The position numbers and the translations under genes are program-made. A stretch of 64,000 nt of DNA from Nitrospira sp. (GTDB taxonomy: Bacteria; Nitrospirota; Nitrospiria; Nitrospirales; Nitrospiraceae): assembly GCA_005116745.1 (NCBI GenBank), contig SWDS01000001.1, positions 277,657 through 341,656 on the forward strand, in the 5' to 3' direction. Below the pieces are notes generated by a model. The model searched no databases. It saw only the letters and a program-made list of their open reading frames with translations, and had not been told where the DNA came from. Below, one piece after another: positions 28,698 through 37,402 of the stretch. Within the stretch, counting starts at the first letter, position 1; each line of letters begins with the position of its first letter.

Positions 28698-30311
28698 ATG
28701 TCAGAGTCTCCCGTTTCGGCCGGTGCTCCAGCCAAACCCCAGGACGAGAATCAGTCGGTCGTCAAAGCGGCTGGGATGATCGGGGTCGCGACGTTTTCCA
28801 GTCGCGTGCTCGGCTTTGTCCGTGACATGGTTCTCGCCAAGCTCTTCGGCGCCACGCCGGCAGCCGATGCCTTCTTCGTTGCCTATCGTATCCCGAACCT
28901 GCTTCGTGAGCTTTTTGCCGAAGGCTCGATGTCCGCCGCGTTCATTCCCGTCTTCACCGAATATCACACGCTCAAGTCCAAGCAGGATGCGTGGGAGTTG
29001 GCCAGCGCCGTATTCACGACGTTGCTGACCATTGTGACCGGGATTACCATACTTGGGATCTTGGGAGCGGCGGGTATTGTCTGGCTCTTGGCTCCGGGGT
29101 TCCATGATGATCCGACCCGACTTGAAATGACGACGTTGCTCACGCGCATGATGTTTCCCTATCTCATTTTTATCAGCCTCGCCGCGCTGGCCATGGGAAT
29201 CCTCAATTCTCTGCGGGCTTTCGCGGCCCCGGCGTTTTCTCCGGTCTTTTTCAATTTGTTCATCATCGGGTGCTCGCTCTTTCTGGCGCCAACCATGCGG
29301 GAACCCATCCTCGGTGTCGCCATTGGTGTTGTCGCCGGTGGCGCGGCGCAGTTTGCCATGCAATTGCCTGGGCTCAAGCTGCGCGGCATGTTGTTCGGAT
29401 TCACGTTCAACCCCGGGCATCCCGGTGTGAGAAAGATCGGTCGGCTGATGATTCCGTCGCTGCTCGGGCTGTCGGTGACACAGATCAATATCACCGTGAG
29501 CACGATTCTGGGATCGTTTTTTGCCGGCGGCCCGACCTATCTCTTTTACGGCATGCGGCTCATTCAATTTCCCCTTGGCATTTTTGGCGTCGCCTTGGCC
29601 ACGGCCATCCTCCCCACCTTATCGGCACAAGCGGCCCGAGGTGCGTTGGACGAATTGCGCACGACGCTCGGGTTCGGTCTACGCATGATTCTCTTTATCA
29701 TTGTGCCGGCGATGGTGGGCTTGATCTTGCTGCGGACGCCGCTTGTGCATCTCTTTTTTGAGCACGGCACGTTCACAGCGCATGATACCGCTGAGACTGC
29801 CTTTGCGGTGCTGTGCTATGCCCTTGGCTTGTGGGCATTCGGGGGAGTGCGTATTATTGTCTCGGCGTTCTACTCGTTGAAGGACACGACCACGCCGGCC
29901 ATTTCTGCTGCGATTGCGGTGGTGGCGAATATCCTGTTTTCGCTGGTGCTGATGTCGCACCTGGGGGCGGCAGGGCTGGCGCTTGCGACTGCGCTAGCTG
30001 CGATGGTCAATGGCGGAATTCTCGTGGTGGTGTTGAATCGTCGGCTGGGTGGTGTCGAGTGGAAATCAGTCATTCGCTCGGCTGGACGAGTGCTGGTGGC
30101 CTGTGTGCCCATCGTCATGGCCTGTTGGTGGGTGGCTGGTGCTCAGGTCTGGACTCAGCCTGACGACTGGGCCGAGAAATCCGGCATGCTTATCGCTGCC
30201 ATTGGGTTGAGTATCGGCGGATATTTTGGCGTCCATGCCTTGTTGAGGTCGGATGAATTGGGTGTCGTATGGGGGATGGTGCGGAGAAAGTTGGGACGGT
30301 TCATCGGCTAG
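28698..30311 (+). CDS. murJ: Lipid II flippase MurJ
   Basis: The 537-residue polytopic protein has about fourteen hydrophobic helices and the MurJ/MviN signatures (SRVLGFVRDMVLAKLFGA, FFVAYRIPNLLRELFAEGS, AFIPVFTEY, FSPVFFNLFII). It moves undecaprenyl-linked lipid II across the inner membrane for peptidoglycan synthesis. Length and motifs are normal. The downstream ogt gene begins 14 bp after its stop. Confidence 0.95.
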   Translation: MSESPVSAGAPAKPQDENQSVVKAAGMIGVATFSSRVLGFVRDMVLAKLFGATPAADAFFVAYRIPNLLRELFAEGSMSAAFIPVFTEYHTLKSKQDAWELASAVFTTLLTIVTGITILGILGAAGIVWLLAPGFHDDPTRLEMTTLLTRMMFPYLIFISLAALAMGILNSLRAFAAPAFSPVFFNLFIIGCSLFLAPTMREPILGVAIGVVAGGAAQFAMQLPGLKLRGMLFGFTFNPGHPGVRKIGRLMIPSLLGLSVTQINITVSTILGSFFAGGPTYLFYGMRLIQFPLGIFGVALATAILPTLSAQAARGALDELRTTLGFGLRMILFIIVPAMVGLILLRTPLVHLFFEHGTFTAHDTAETAFAVLCYALGLWAFGGVRIIVSAFYSLKDTTTPAISAAIAVVANILFSLVLMSHLGAAGLALATALAAMVNGGILVVVLNRRLGGVEWKSVIRSAGRVLVACVPIVMACWWVAGAQVWTQPDDWAEKSGMLIAAIGLSIGGYFGVHALLRSDELGVVWGMVRRKLGRFIG

Positions 30312-30325
30312 TCAGGAGTCGTGTG

Positions 30326-30844
30326 ATGAGGCGTGCGATAGTATTTAAGTCCCTCTGGGGCTGGATGGGGATTTCTGAGTCCGACAAAGGGATTCGATCG
30401 ATTGTATTACCCAAAAAATCGAAGCGAGCAGTCGAGTCTGAGCTCAGAGCAGAGTCGAATGAGCTAGTGCAACAAGGAGCGTCCACCAGACTGGAAGTAG
30501 CCCGTCGTCAGTTGCTCGACTATCTAGCAGGAAAACGAAGCATCTTCGACGTGCCGCTCGATTTCTCACAGGGAACCTCGTTCCAACGACAGGTCTGGCG
30601 GACGTTGCAGCGAGTGCCGTATGGCAAGCTCCGTTCGTACCAATGGATTGCGTTACGTGTGGGCGGACCTCAGTATGCCCGCGCGGTCGGCAACGCGGTC
30701 GGTGCGAATCCGTTGCCGATCGTGATTCCTTGTCACAGGATTGTCGCCCACGATGCCTCGCTCGGCGGCTTCTCCGGTGGACTATCCATGAAACGGATGT
30801 TGCTGTCGCTCGAAGGGACGCTCACTCAATTGCAGGGAGGATGA
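30326..30844 (+). CDS. ogt: Methylated-DNA-protein cysteine methyltransferase
   Basis: The ATG at 30326 has CAGGAG upstream. The 172-residue protein ends in the standard MGMT/Ogt domain: FQRQVWRTLQRVPYG, the helix-turn-helix SYQWIALRVGGPQYARAVG, and the active site IPCHRIV with Cys136. It removes alkyl groups from O6-alkylguanine by transferring them to that cysteine. The N-terminal half is a short, poorly conserved ribonuclease-like region. Confidence 0.93.
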   Translation: MRRAIVFKSLWGWMGISESDKGIRSIVLPKKSKRAVESELRAESNELVQQGASTRLEVARRQLLDYLAGKRSIFDVPLDFSQGTSFQRQVWRTLQRVPYGKLRSYQWIALRVGGPQYARAVGNAVGANPLPIVIPCHRIVAHDASLGGFSGGLSMKRMLLSLEGTLTQLQGG

Positions 30845-30853
30845 CGTCAGCCG

Positions 30854-31303
30854 ATGAGAGCAGTCCTTCAGCGCGTCACTAGTGCCTCAGTGGAAGTCGA
30901 TGGGAAGATTGTGGGCCGGATCCAACAGGGTCTGATGGTGTTGTTGGGTGTTGCGAAAGGCGATGACGCGTCTGACGCGAAGTATCTGGTCGACAAAATC
31001 CGGACCCTCCGCATCTTTGCCGATGAGCAGGGAAAGATGAATCGATCGCTCACAGAGGTCGGTGGAGGCGTGCTGTTGGTCACCCAATTCACGCTGTTGG
31101 GCCGGACGACCAACGGGCGCCGCCCCAGTTTTGACGAGGCTGGTTTTCCTGATGACGCCAAGCGCCTCTATGAACAGGTCGCGGCTGATTTGCGGGCATG
31201 CGGGACGCCGGTTGAAACGGGAGTCTTTGCTGCCCATATGGAGGTGGCCTTAGTGAACGACGGACCAGTGACATTCGTGGTGGATAGCGGGGAGAGGCGC
31301 TAG
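30854..31303 (+). CDS. dtd: D-aminoacyl-tRNA deacylase
   Basis: The 149-residue protein has the two DTD signatures: VTSASVEVDGKIVGRI with the GLMVLLGV strand, and the SQT/GP active-site region, here LLVTQFTLLG and VNDGPVTFVVDS. It hydrolyses D-amino acids from mischarged tRNA. It starts 9 bp after ogt and is likely co-transcribed with murJ and ogt. Confidence 0.94.
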   Translation: MRAVLQRVTSASVEVDGKIVGRIQQGLMVLLGVAKGDDASDAKYLVDKIRTLRIFADEQGKMNRSLTEVGGGVLLVTQFTLLGRTTNGRRPSFDEAGFPDDAKRLYEQVAADLRACGTPVETGVFAAHMEVALVNDGPVTFVVDSGERR

Positions 31304-31399
31304 TTCGGATTCAAGGTCTGCCGATCGAGTCCGATAGAACTGGTGACGGTGAGATCGTACGCGACTCTGATATACTGAAGACAAATATTGGAGGTGCTG

Positions 31400-31966
31400 A
31401 TGGGAACTCAAGTTTCTCCACGACACCCGCTCCGGCAACTCTTCGGCGCCTTAACCGAGAAGAGCTTTATGGAACACCTCGGTTGGCCCGATGCCAAGGT
31501 CACATCCTACGTCTCAAATCTTTTAGTCGATTTTACCTCTACGGATCAGCTCTATAAGATCAGAAATCGAGAGAATCAGCAGGTCGATTCGATTGTGGAC
31601 TTACTCTTCGAGTCCGAGGTCATGCTTGAAGCCCAATCGCTGGACCGTGAACGAGATGTGCATCGCCATATCGGTGATTTCACCCTGTTCATGGCGGGAT
31701 TGTTTCCTGAGTACCTTCGACGGCTTAAAACGGCTGGGCGCATCTATCACAAGGACTTCCTTGTGGACTATGTGAAGACCGGCAAGCGGTCATACGGAAT
31801 CGTTGCGCAGATCGGTCGTGATGATGCGGACACCAGCTTGCCCTTGTTTCGAAAACTGTCCGAGAACTTTGAACTCTGTGTGACAGGTCTGGGTTTTGTA
31901 CGATCCGATCTCGATCGCATGCAGAATCCCGCCTATCAGAAGACCCGGGACTTGCTCTTGAATTGA
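31400..31966 (+). CDS. Conserved hypothetical protein (about 188 aa)
   Basis: The ATG at 31400 is preceded by TTGGAGGT. The product is a soluble, mostly helical protein with no signal peptide, zinc motif or nucleotide motif. It includes FTSTDQLYKIRNRENQQVDS and RHIGDFTLFMAGLFPEYL. Proteins of this kind are conserved in Nitrospirota and some proteobacteria without assigned function, as far as I recall. The stop overlaps the TTG start of the isoaspartyl peptidase gene, so the two are probably co-translated. Confidence 0.65.
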   Translation: MGTQVSPRHPLRQLFGALTEKSFMEHLGWPDAKVTSYVSNLLVDFTSTDQLYKIRNRENQQVDSIVDLLFESEVMLEAQSLDRERDVHRHIGDFTLFMAGLFPEYLRRLKTAGRIYHKDFLVDYVKTGKRSYGIVAQIGRDDADTSLPLFRKLSENFELCVTGLGFVRSDLDRMQNPAYQKTRDLLLN

Positions 31967-32847
31967 AATCTGTCCGCCCCATCATCCTCGTGCACGGGGG
32001 TGCCGGCCCTCGCGCGATGACCTCACCACAAGGCGACTGCCTGCGTGCCGCGCTGCAAGTCGGGTATCATTTCCTCGATCGAGGCAGCTCCGCACTCGTT
32101 GCCGTCGAACAGACCATTCGCGTGCTTGAGCGCAGCGGACTCTTTAATGCGGGAACAGGAGCGCATCTGCAACTCGACGGAGTGCGGCGGATGGATGCGT
32201 CCATCATGGAAGGGGATAGCTGGCGCGCCGGTGCTGTGGCCTCGATTGAAGGTATCGTTCATCCGATCAGTGCTGCCAGGCTCGTGATGGAAGAAACAGA
32301 TCATGTCTTGCTTGTGGGGCTCATGGCGACGAAGTTCGCCAGGCATTTCAAGATGGAGCGCCACCGGCTTGGGACAAGACCTCGCCGGCTATCCTATGGC
32401 GCGATGCTCAAGCGGATAAAATCAGGACGGGATCGGCATGGGACGGTCGGAGCTGTCGCACTCGATCGAGCTGGAATAGTTGCTGCTGGGGCATCGACTG
32501 GAGGGATTGATCGCATGCTGCCAGGCCGAGTGGGGGATACGCCGATCATCGGCTGCGGGGTCTATGCTGACAATGAAGCCGGCGCGGTGTCGATGACGGG
32601 TTGGGGTGAGAGCATCATCCGTCTTGCAGTAGCCAAATCAATTTGCGATCTATTAGAACGAGGAAAGACGCCGGCGATGGCGGCACGGCTTGTGTTGCAG
32701 AAGCTGGTCGCTCGGATCAAGGGATCTGCCGGATGCCTGGTCCTCAATCCTCAAGGACGATTTACCATTCGTCATTCCACCCCGCACATGATGGCCGGAT
32801 ACTGGGCCGGACGTGGAATCCCCGTGGTCAACGATACCTTCCGATAG
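31963..32847 (+). CDS. Isoaspartyl peptidase / L-asparaginase (Ntn hydrolase)
   Basis: The TTG start at 31963 overlaps the preceding stop. The 294-residue protein begins with the family signature ILVHGGAGP and keeps the autocleavage site: the nucleophile Thr161 in HGTVGAVALD, followed by GASTGGI and the substrate loop RVGDTPIIGCGVYAD. Plant-type asparaginases self-cleave before this threonine and hydrolyse beta-aspartyl dipeptides. No signal peptide is seen, so it acts in the cytoplasm. Confidence 0.9.
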   Translation: MKSVRPIILVHGGAGPRAMTSPQGDCLRAALQVGYHFLDRGSSALVAVEQTIRVLERSGLFNAGTGAHLQLDGVRRMDASIMEGDSWRAGAVASIEGIVHPISAARLVMEETDHVLLVGLMATKFARHFKMERHRLGTRPRRLSYGAMLKRIKSGRDRHGTVGAVALDRAGIVAAGASTGGIDRMLPGRVGDTPIIGCGVYADNEAGAVSMTGWGESIIRLAVAKSICDLLERGKTPAMAARLVLQKLVARIKGSAGCLVLNPQGRFTIRHSTPHMMAGYWAGRGIPVVNDTFR

Positions 32848-32859
32848 CTGAGGACTGCC

Positions 32860-33846
32860 GTGGCTCCTCATAAGGGACGGAAACCTAAACGCTATAGCCA
32901 GGTCGCGCGCATCAGCATCATGCTGCGTCGGCTCAGTGGTGGGGCGACGGTGGCAGAACTGGCCGATGAGTTCCAAGTCACAAAGCGCCAGGTCCACCGA
33001 GATCTGCAACAGATTGAGGACTCAGGTTACCCATTAGAGCAGGAAGAGGGAAAATGGAGGCTTCCTCCAGGGTTCAAAGGGCTGGAGGTTGCAGTGTCAC
33101 CGTACGAGCTTATGTCGCTCCATCTCGCGCTGAGCCATCTGACGTACTTGAAAGGCACACCGTTTGTTGAGGATTTGGAGACCATCATTAAAAAAGTTGA
33201 AGCGAGCTTGCCCGATAAGGTGAGAAATCATCTTGATCGAATCATCACGACCTTTGCGCCTCTCCAGCGGCCGGTCCGGGCCTATGCCACTCAAAGACAA
33301 GTCATCGAGTCCGTTCGAAAGGCATTACTTCGCCAACTCACGGTTGTTCTGCACGGCTACCGGAAGCCGGGAGAAAGCCCACAAGATTACAAGGTGAATC
33401 CCTATGGGCTGATTCTGTACCAGTATGGGCTGTACCTCATTGGGTATTCCCATCACGCGGCAGCGCTGCGAATGTTCGCGCTGGAGCGAGTCAAGACCAT
33501 CACGGTCACAGAAGACATGTTCGATCTCCCCTCGTCTGTTTCTCTTGCGAAACGTCTCGATCGAGCCTTCGGTCTGATCGACGAGACACCGAAGGAAGTG
33601 AAAATCTGGATTGCGCCGGAGTGGGCCTATTTCGTCCAGGAACGAAGCTGGCATCCGACGCAGAGGATCAAGCTTCAGAAGGACGGTTCCGTGATTCTGA
33701 CCATGCAGTGCGGCGGTCTCGACGAACTGACGGCATGGGTTCTGTCCTTCGGACCTGGGGCCAAGGTGCTCGGCCCGCAATCCCTGATCGACCAGGTCTC
33801 CAGCCAGCTGACAGCCGCCGCCCAATCATATCGATCCCTCCGCTAG
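32860..33846 (+). CDS. WYL-domain transcriptional regulator
   Basis: A GTG start at 32860 gives 328 residues. The N-terminus is an HTH of the DeoR/HTH_11 type (TVAELADEFQVTKRQVHRDL). The middle has the WYL domain (VVLHGYRKPG, VNPYGLILYQYGLYLIGYSH) and the C-terminus has the WCX extension (VKIWIAPEWAYFVQERSWH). WYL regulators bind nucleic-acid-derived ligands and often control DNA repair or phage-defence genes. It lies just before the AAA+ and nuclease-like genes and could regulate that island; this is position-based inference. Confidence 0.9.
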   Translation: MAPHKGRKPKRYSQVARISIMLRRLSGGATVAELADEFQVTKRQVHRDLQQIEDSGYPLEQEEGKWRLPPGFKGLEVAVSPYELMSLHLALSHLTYLKGTPFVEDLETIIKKVEASLPDKVRNHLDRIITTFAPLQRPVRAYATQRQVIESVRKALLRQLTVVLHGYRKPGESPQDYKVNPYGLILYQYGLYLIGYSHHAAALRMFALERVKTITVTEDMFDLPSSVSLAKRLDRAFGLIDETPKEVKIWIAPEWAYFVQERSWHPTQRIKLQKDGSVILTMQCGGLDELTAWVLSFGPGAKVLGPQSLIDQVSSQLTAAAQSYRSLR

Positions 33847-33923
33847 TCCTCTCCAACGCCCAGTGACTTATTCTGTCGCACCACCGTGTTAGGGTTCCCT
33901 TGCACATCAAGAAGGAGGGAGAC

Positions 33924-35201
33924 ATGAGTGAGTCCCTGTTTCTCCAGAGACAAAGTAGCCGGTTTCTTGCCGCGCATCCGCGTGAGGCAGGGTGGGTCGT
34001 CCATGAATTTGGCGGCGACTCGGCTGAAGAGCTGTCGCTGAACTACCTATTGGATTGCCTCCGAGAGTGGCACCCGGCGGCAATCACACGCCGCACGGCC
34101 CTCCCGCTCGTTGGGGCGGGAACGTTTCGAAATTCGATGCCCATCTGCGCTGCGTCCGAAGCAGGTGCCCTGAACAGCGATTCAGAAGAAGCAAACGCCT
34201 ATGGCTGGCGAGGGACCATTGAATTGATCTGGAACGGCCACGACATCCATTGTCACGTGTTCTCACTTATGTTGGGCAAGGGCTGCTTTGGAATCTATTT
34301 CGTTGCGACCAAGTCCCTTGCTGCCTTTCGAGAACTTCTTCTCGTTCTGGAGCGGTACGGCAAAGCCAGACTCAAGGAAAAGAAGAAGGAGATCTATGTC
34401 GTCAATGGCGAGAACATCCCGGTGACCGCGAGTTCTTGGAATGATCTGGTGCTACCGGCCCCGATGGTGCGGGATATTCGGAGCAACGTCGAAGGGTTCT
34501 TTGCGAGCCCTGAACGGTACACGGCCCTAGGCATCCCCCACCGTCGTGGGTTTCTGTTTGCCGGGCCGCCAGGTTGCGGGAAAACGCTCACACTCAAGAC
34601 ACTGGCCTTTAACACTCCTGCGAAGTTCATTTCCATGCTGGGGACAGTGGATGTGGACGACAGCATGCTCCGTCATGCCTTGGATCTAGCCGAGGGGTGT
34701 ACACCGGCGGTTGTCCTCCTGGAGGATCTCGACCGGATCGTGGATGCCAAAGGCGTGTCGTTGTCATACTTCTTGAATCTGTTGGATGGCCTCAAAGTGT
34801 TGAACGGGGTGCTCGTGATTGCGACCTGCAACGAACCGGACAAGCTCGACCCGGCGCTGCTTCACCGCCCGAGCCGGTTCGACCGAGTCTGGAGGTTTGA
34901 CCTGCCTAAGTATGAACAGCGTCTTGAACTTCTTCAGAAGAAAGGAGGAAAGTACTTCTCCGAATCAGCGCTGGAAAAGGCGGCCAGACGATCCGAAGGA
35001 TTTTCCATGGCCTATGCTCAAGAAATTGTGGTGAACGCCCTGCTCGAATGCGCACATGAGGATCTGCCGCCCAGCGACGACCATCTGTTCAAGAGTCTGG
35101 ATACGCTTAGGATGCAACGGAAAGAGGCCTCGAAGCCAGGGGAATCGATGGACGAACGAGAGAGTGTGGGATTTGGTTTGTCCGGACATGGAAATCGCTA
35201 G
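33924..35201 (+). CDS. BCS1/Cdc48-like AAA+ ATPase
   Basis: The ATG at 33924 follows GGAGGGAG. The 425-residue protein has an N-terminal region of about 190 residues with no motif I recognise, then one AAA+ domain. The Walker A is GPPGCGKT (214-221) and the Walker B VVLLEDLDRI (about 265-272). A sensor-1 asparagine sits in IATCNEPDKLDPALLHRPSRFDR, which also supplies the arginine finger. The domain resembles mitochondrial BCS1 and bacterial homologues used in protein remodelling. It has no membrane helix. It is adjacent to a nuclease-like gene pair, so a role in a defence module is possible but not shown. Confidence 0.82.
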   Translation: MSESLFLQRQSSRFLAAHPREAGWVVHEFGGDSAEELSLNYLLDCLREWHPAAITRRTALPLVGAGTFRNSMPICAASEAGALNSDSEEANAYGWRGTIELIWNGHDIHCHVFSLMLGKGCFGIYFVATKSLAAFRELLLVLERYGKARLKEKKKEIYVVNGENIPVTASSWNDLVLPAPMVRDIRSNVEGFFASPERYTALGIPHRRGFLFAGPPGCGKTLTLKTLAFNTPAKFISMLGTVDVDDSMLRHALDLAEGCTPAVVLLEDLDRIVDAKGVSLSYFLNLLDGLKVLNGVLVIATCNEPDKLDPALLHRPSRFDRVWRFDLPKYEQRLELLQKKGGKYFSESALEKAARRSEGFSMAYAQEIVVNALLECAHEDLPPSDDHLFKSLDTLRMQRKEASKPGESMDERESVGFGLSGHGNR

Positions 35202-35205
35202 AGCT

Positions 35206-35343
35206 ATGTCGCAAACTTGGCTGACAGCACAACTCTGGGGTATCATCGCGGTCCTAGTCTCAACGGTTTTCTACCTGAAGAGGAAGAAGCTGGGGTCTCT
35301 CGGGGTTTGTGTCGCCGCCATCGTGCCAGGTGAGAATGAATGA
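35206..35343 (+). CDS. Possible small single-helix membrane protein
   Basis: A 45-codon frame begins at an ATG four bases after the AAA+ stop. It encodes one hydrophobic helix (LWGIIAVLVSTVFYL) followed by KRKK. Position and hydrophobicity make a small membrane partner possible, but no ribosome site or homology supports it. Confidence 0.3.
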   Translation: MSQTWLTAQLWGIIAVLVSTVFYLKRKKLGSLGVCVAAIVPGENE

Positions 35344-35552
35344 TCCAGCATTCATTCTCACATATTATGCGAACTTGGAGTACGTTAGCACGTTATTCAT
35401 CATGTAAAAAAAATCGAGAATACAGGAAGCTGCTTCCAAGTCTCCTTACCAAGTGGTCGAGATTGTGTAGGCACGTGAACAGAAGTATACGGATGGCATC
35501 TTGGAAACCGTGTGTCTTATTAACTGGAAAGGCTGAACGACTTGCAGAAAGT

Positions 35553-36281
35553 ATGGTGTCGGATGTGAGCTTTCTTCTTCAAGTTTCCACCTCTCGTTTA
35601 GGCCAGGATCCACTCACCATTGATTTTTCGCTACATCGCTGGTTAGCGAGGGACAGAGAAGAGGCTTATTCTGATTGGTTAAAGTGGGTTCTTGAAGAAC
35701 TATGCACGCCATTGAGAGTTGGGTACGTTTTGTTCGGGACCGACCTTCCTTCGCAGTTTCGTACTTGCCGAGATGTTTGTACTGTAGAAAGAGAAGTATG
35801 GGTAGAAAAAGGCCATGAAGGTAGACTTGGCCGGCTTGATTTGGTCGTCCGATTTGGGGACAAGATTGTTATCGTAATTGAAGTTAAAGTGATTGGTGCT
35901 GATTCTGCTGATACCGTAAAGCAAAGCGGCTACAGGGAGTGGATTGACCGCCAGCCCGCCGATTTCCGGAGTGCTATTTTACTAGCAGTGGGCGGTGAAG
36001 CGCAGAAGGAGTACGAGGGGTTTCAATTATTGTTATGGGAGACTTTTTGCGTGAGGTTAAGACATTGCATGTCAGAATTAACCAGTGAAGGACGCATGAT
36101 TTCATCGGCTTTGATCGCGGGATTCACAGGAGCTGCGGAACAAAATCTTTTAGGTCTTCCTTCCCTGCGCAGAATGGAACAACCGCGAAGGCCGTTGCTG
36201 TTCATGACTCAACTTGCAAAAGCTAGAAGTTATCTGAGGTGCACGTTGAAAGGATATGGAGTAGCTGATGAGCCAAGTTGA
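35553..36281 (+). CDS. PD-(D/E)XK nuclease-superfamily protein
   Basis: The frame is open from 35340, but the part before the ATG at 35553 looks non-coding (poor composition, no motif), so I place the start there with some doubt. The 242-residue product has the nuclease core: Asp96 in GRLDLVV, the E-x-K pair Glu110 and Lys112 in VIEVKV, and the helix motif Q-x-x-x-Y (Gln124, Tyr128) in KQSGYREW. This matches PD-(D/E)XK nucleases seen in defence islands. The gene is visibly AT-richer than its neighbours, a sign of transfer. Its end overlaps the next frame by 14 bp. Confidence 0.75.
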   Translation: MVSDVSFLLQVSTSRLGQDPLTIDFSLHRWLARDREEAYSDWLKWVLEELCTPLRVGYVLFGTDLPSQFRTCRDVCTVEREVWVEKGHEGRLGRLDLVVRFGDKIVIVIEVKVIGADSADTVKQSGYREWIDRQPADFRSAILLAVGGEAQKEYEGFQLLLWETFCVRLRHCMSELTSEGRMISSALIAGFTGAAEQNLLGLPSLRRMEQPRRPLLFMTQLAKARSYLRCTLKGYGVADEPS

Positions 36282-36831
36282 TCCATCTGAGGAACTGTTT
36301 ACTGCGGGCATTGAAAGTTATCCGGGCGTAATGCAAGCAGTCTCGGAATTTAGAAGGCTTGTAACCGAATCTGCCAGGCGTATCATGTTGCGTCATATGG
36401 AAGAATTCAGGGCGGTCCTAAACAGAGAGGACTTGCACGAAAGCGAATTCAAAGATCTTAATGATATGAACGATTCGAGGATACAGGTTGGAGTTGTTGT
36501 CGGCTATCCCGAAACATGGGGAATTATGTGGGGCTTGAGATGGGATATAGCTGAAACAACGAGCGAACCGAAGGTCTTCCTTGGCGTAAGATTCGGCGGC
36601 TATAAGCGCCGGGACAGCTTCTTCAGGAAGTTCTCAAGCAATTATTAAATCGACAAATCAGTGATGGTTGGCTGTCCAGAAAAGTGGCCCTATGATGCGC
36701 AGCTTTTCAAAACGCTAGAGAAGAGCGGAAAAAGTGAAGAGCTAGAAGGGGCACTTGATGATGTAGTCTCTGTCTTTTTGGAGGTTTGTAAAAGTAAACA
36801 GGGGTTTAAGCCACTGCTACAGGAGCAGTGA
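36268..36831 (+). pseudogene. Partner of the nuclease-like gene, interrupted by an in-frame TAA
   Basis: An ATG at 36268, overlapping the nuclease gene, opens a frame that reaches a TAA at 36646-36648 after 126 codons. The same frame continues without any stop for another 60 codons to a TGA at 36829-36831 (VMVGCPEKWPYDAQLF, then LDDVVSVFLEVC). The continuation has sensible protein composition, which suggests one 187-codon gene broken by a nonsense change. The N-terminal part is helical and includes WGLRWDI and GVRFGGYKRR. I do not recognise a family. It could also be two products or a read-through protein. Confidence 0.6.
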
Positions 36832-36942
36832 AGCGAATTCCTTGGTCATCTTAGCCAGTTCTGATTTCGGTTGAGATGAACATCTAAGACTGCCGGTCTC
36901 AATGAGCATGGACCTGTAAATTATTAATTGATTCAATCACGA

Positions 36943-37386
36943 ATGAGCCAAATTCTCTTTCATCTCGCTTTTCCAATCCACGACGTAGAAGCCACGCTTC
37001 GGTTCTACGTCGATGGGCTCGGCTGTACAGTCGGGCGTCGATCGAAACAGGCGGTCACGCTCGGTTTGGCAGGCCATCAGCTCGTCGCGCATCTTGTGCC
37101 GGAACAGCCTTCGAAGCAGAAAGGAATTTATCCCAGTCATTTTGGCCTGACTTTTCTGTCGCAAGAAGACTGGCAGGCGTTGGTGGATCAGGCAAAGGCC
37201 AAGGGGCTGACGTTCTATCAACAACCTCGTGTGCGCTTTCCTGGGACACGCATCGAACACCGCACGTTCTTCCTTGAAGACCCATCCCATAACCTGCTGG
37301 AGTTCAAGCACTACACCTACGAATCGGCTATCTTCGGGGAGCAGGATTTCAGTGAAGTGGGTGATGCTTCTGAGTATTCAGAGTAG
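36943..37386 (+). CDS. VOC-superfamily (glyoxalase/dioxygenase-like) protein
   Basis: The ATG at 36943 gives 147 residues forming paired beta-alpha-beta-beta-beta modules: FHLAFPIHDVEATLRFYVDG at the start, HFGLTF in the middle and RTFFLEDPSHNLLEFKHY at the end. His and Glu in these motifs are the usual metal ligands of VOC enzymes. Close relatives are annotated only as glyoxalase/bleomycin-resistance-like; the substrate is unknown. It converges on mtgA with a 16-bp gap. Confidence 0.85.
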   Translation: MSQILFHLAFPIHDVEATLRFYVDGLGCTVGRRSKQAVTLGLAGHQLVAHLVPEQPSKQKGIYPSHFGLTFLSQEDWQALVDQAKAKGLTFYQQPRVRFPGTRIEHRTFFLEDPSHNLLEFKHYTYESAIFGEQDFSEVGDASEYSE

Positions 37387-37402
37387 CGACGGCTCAGCGG
37401 GT

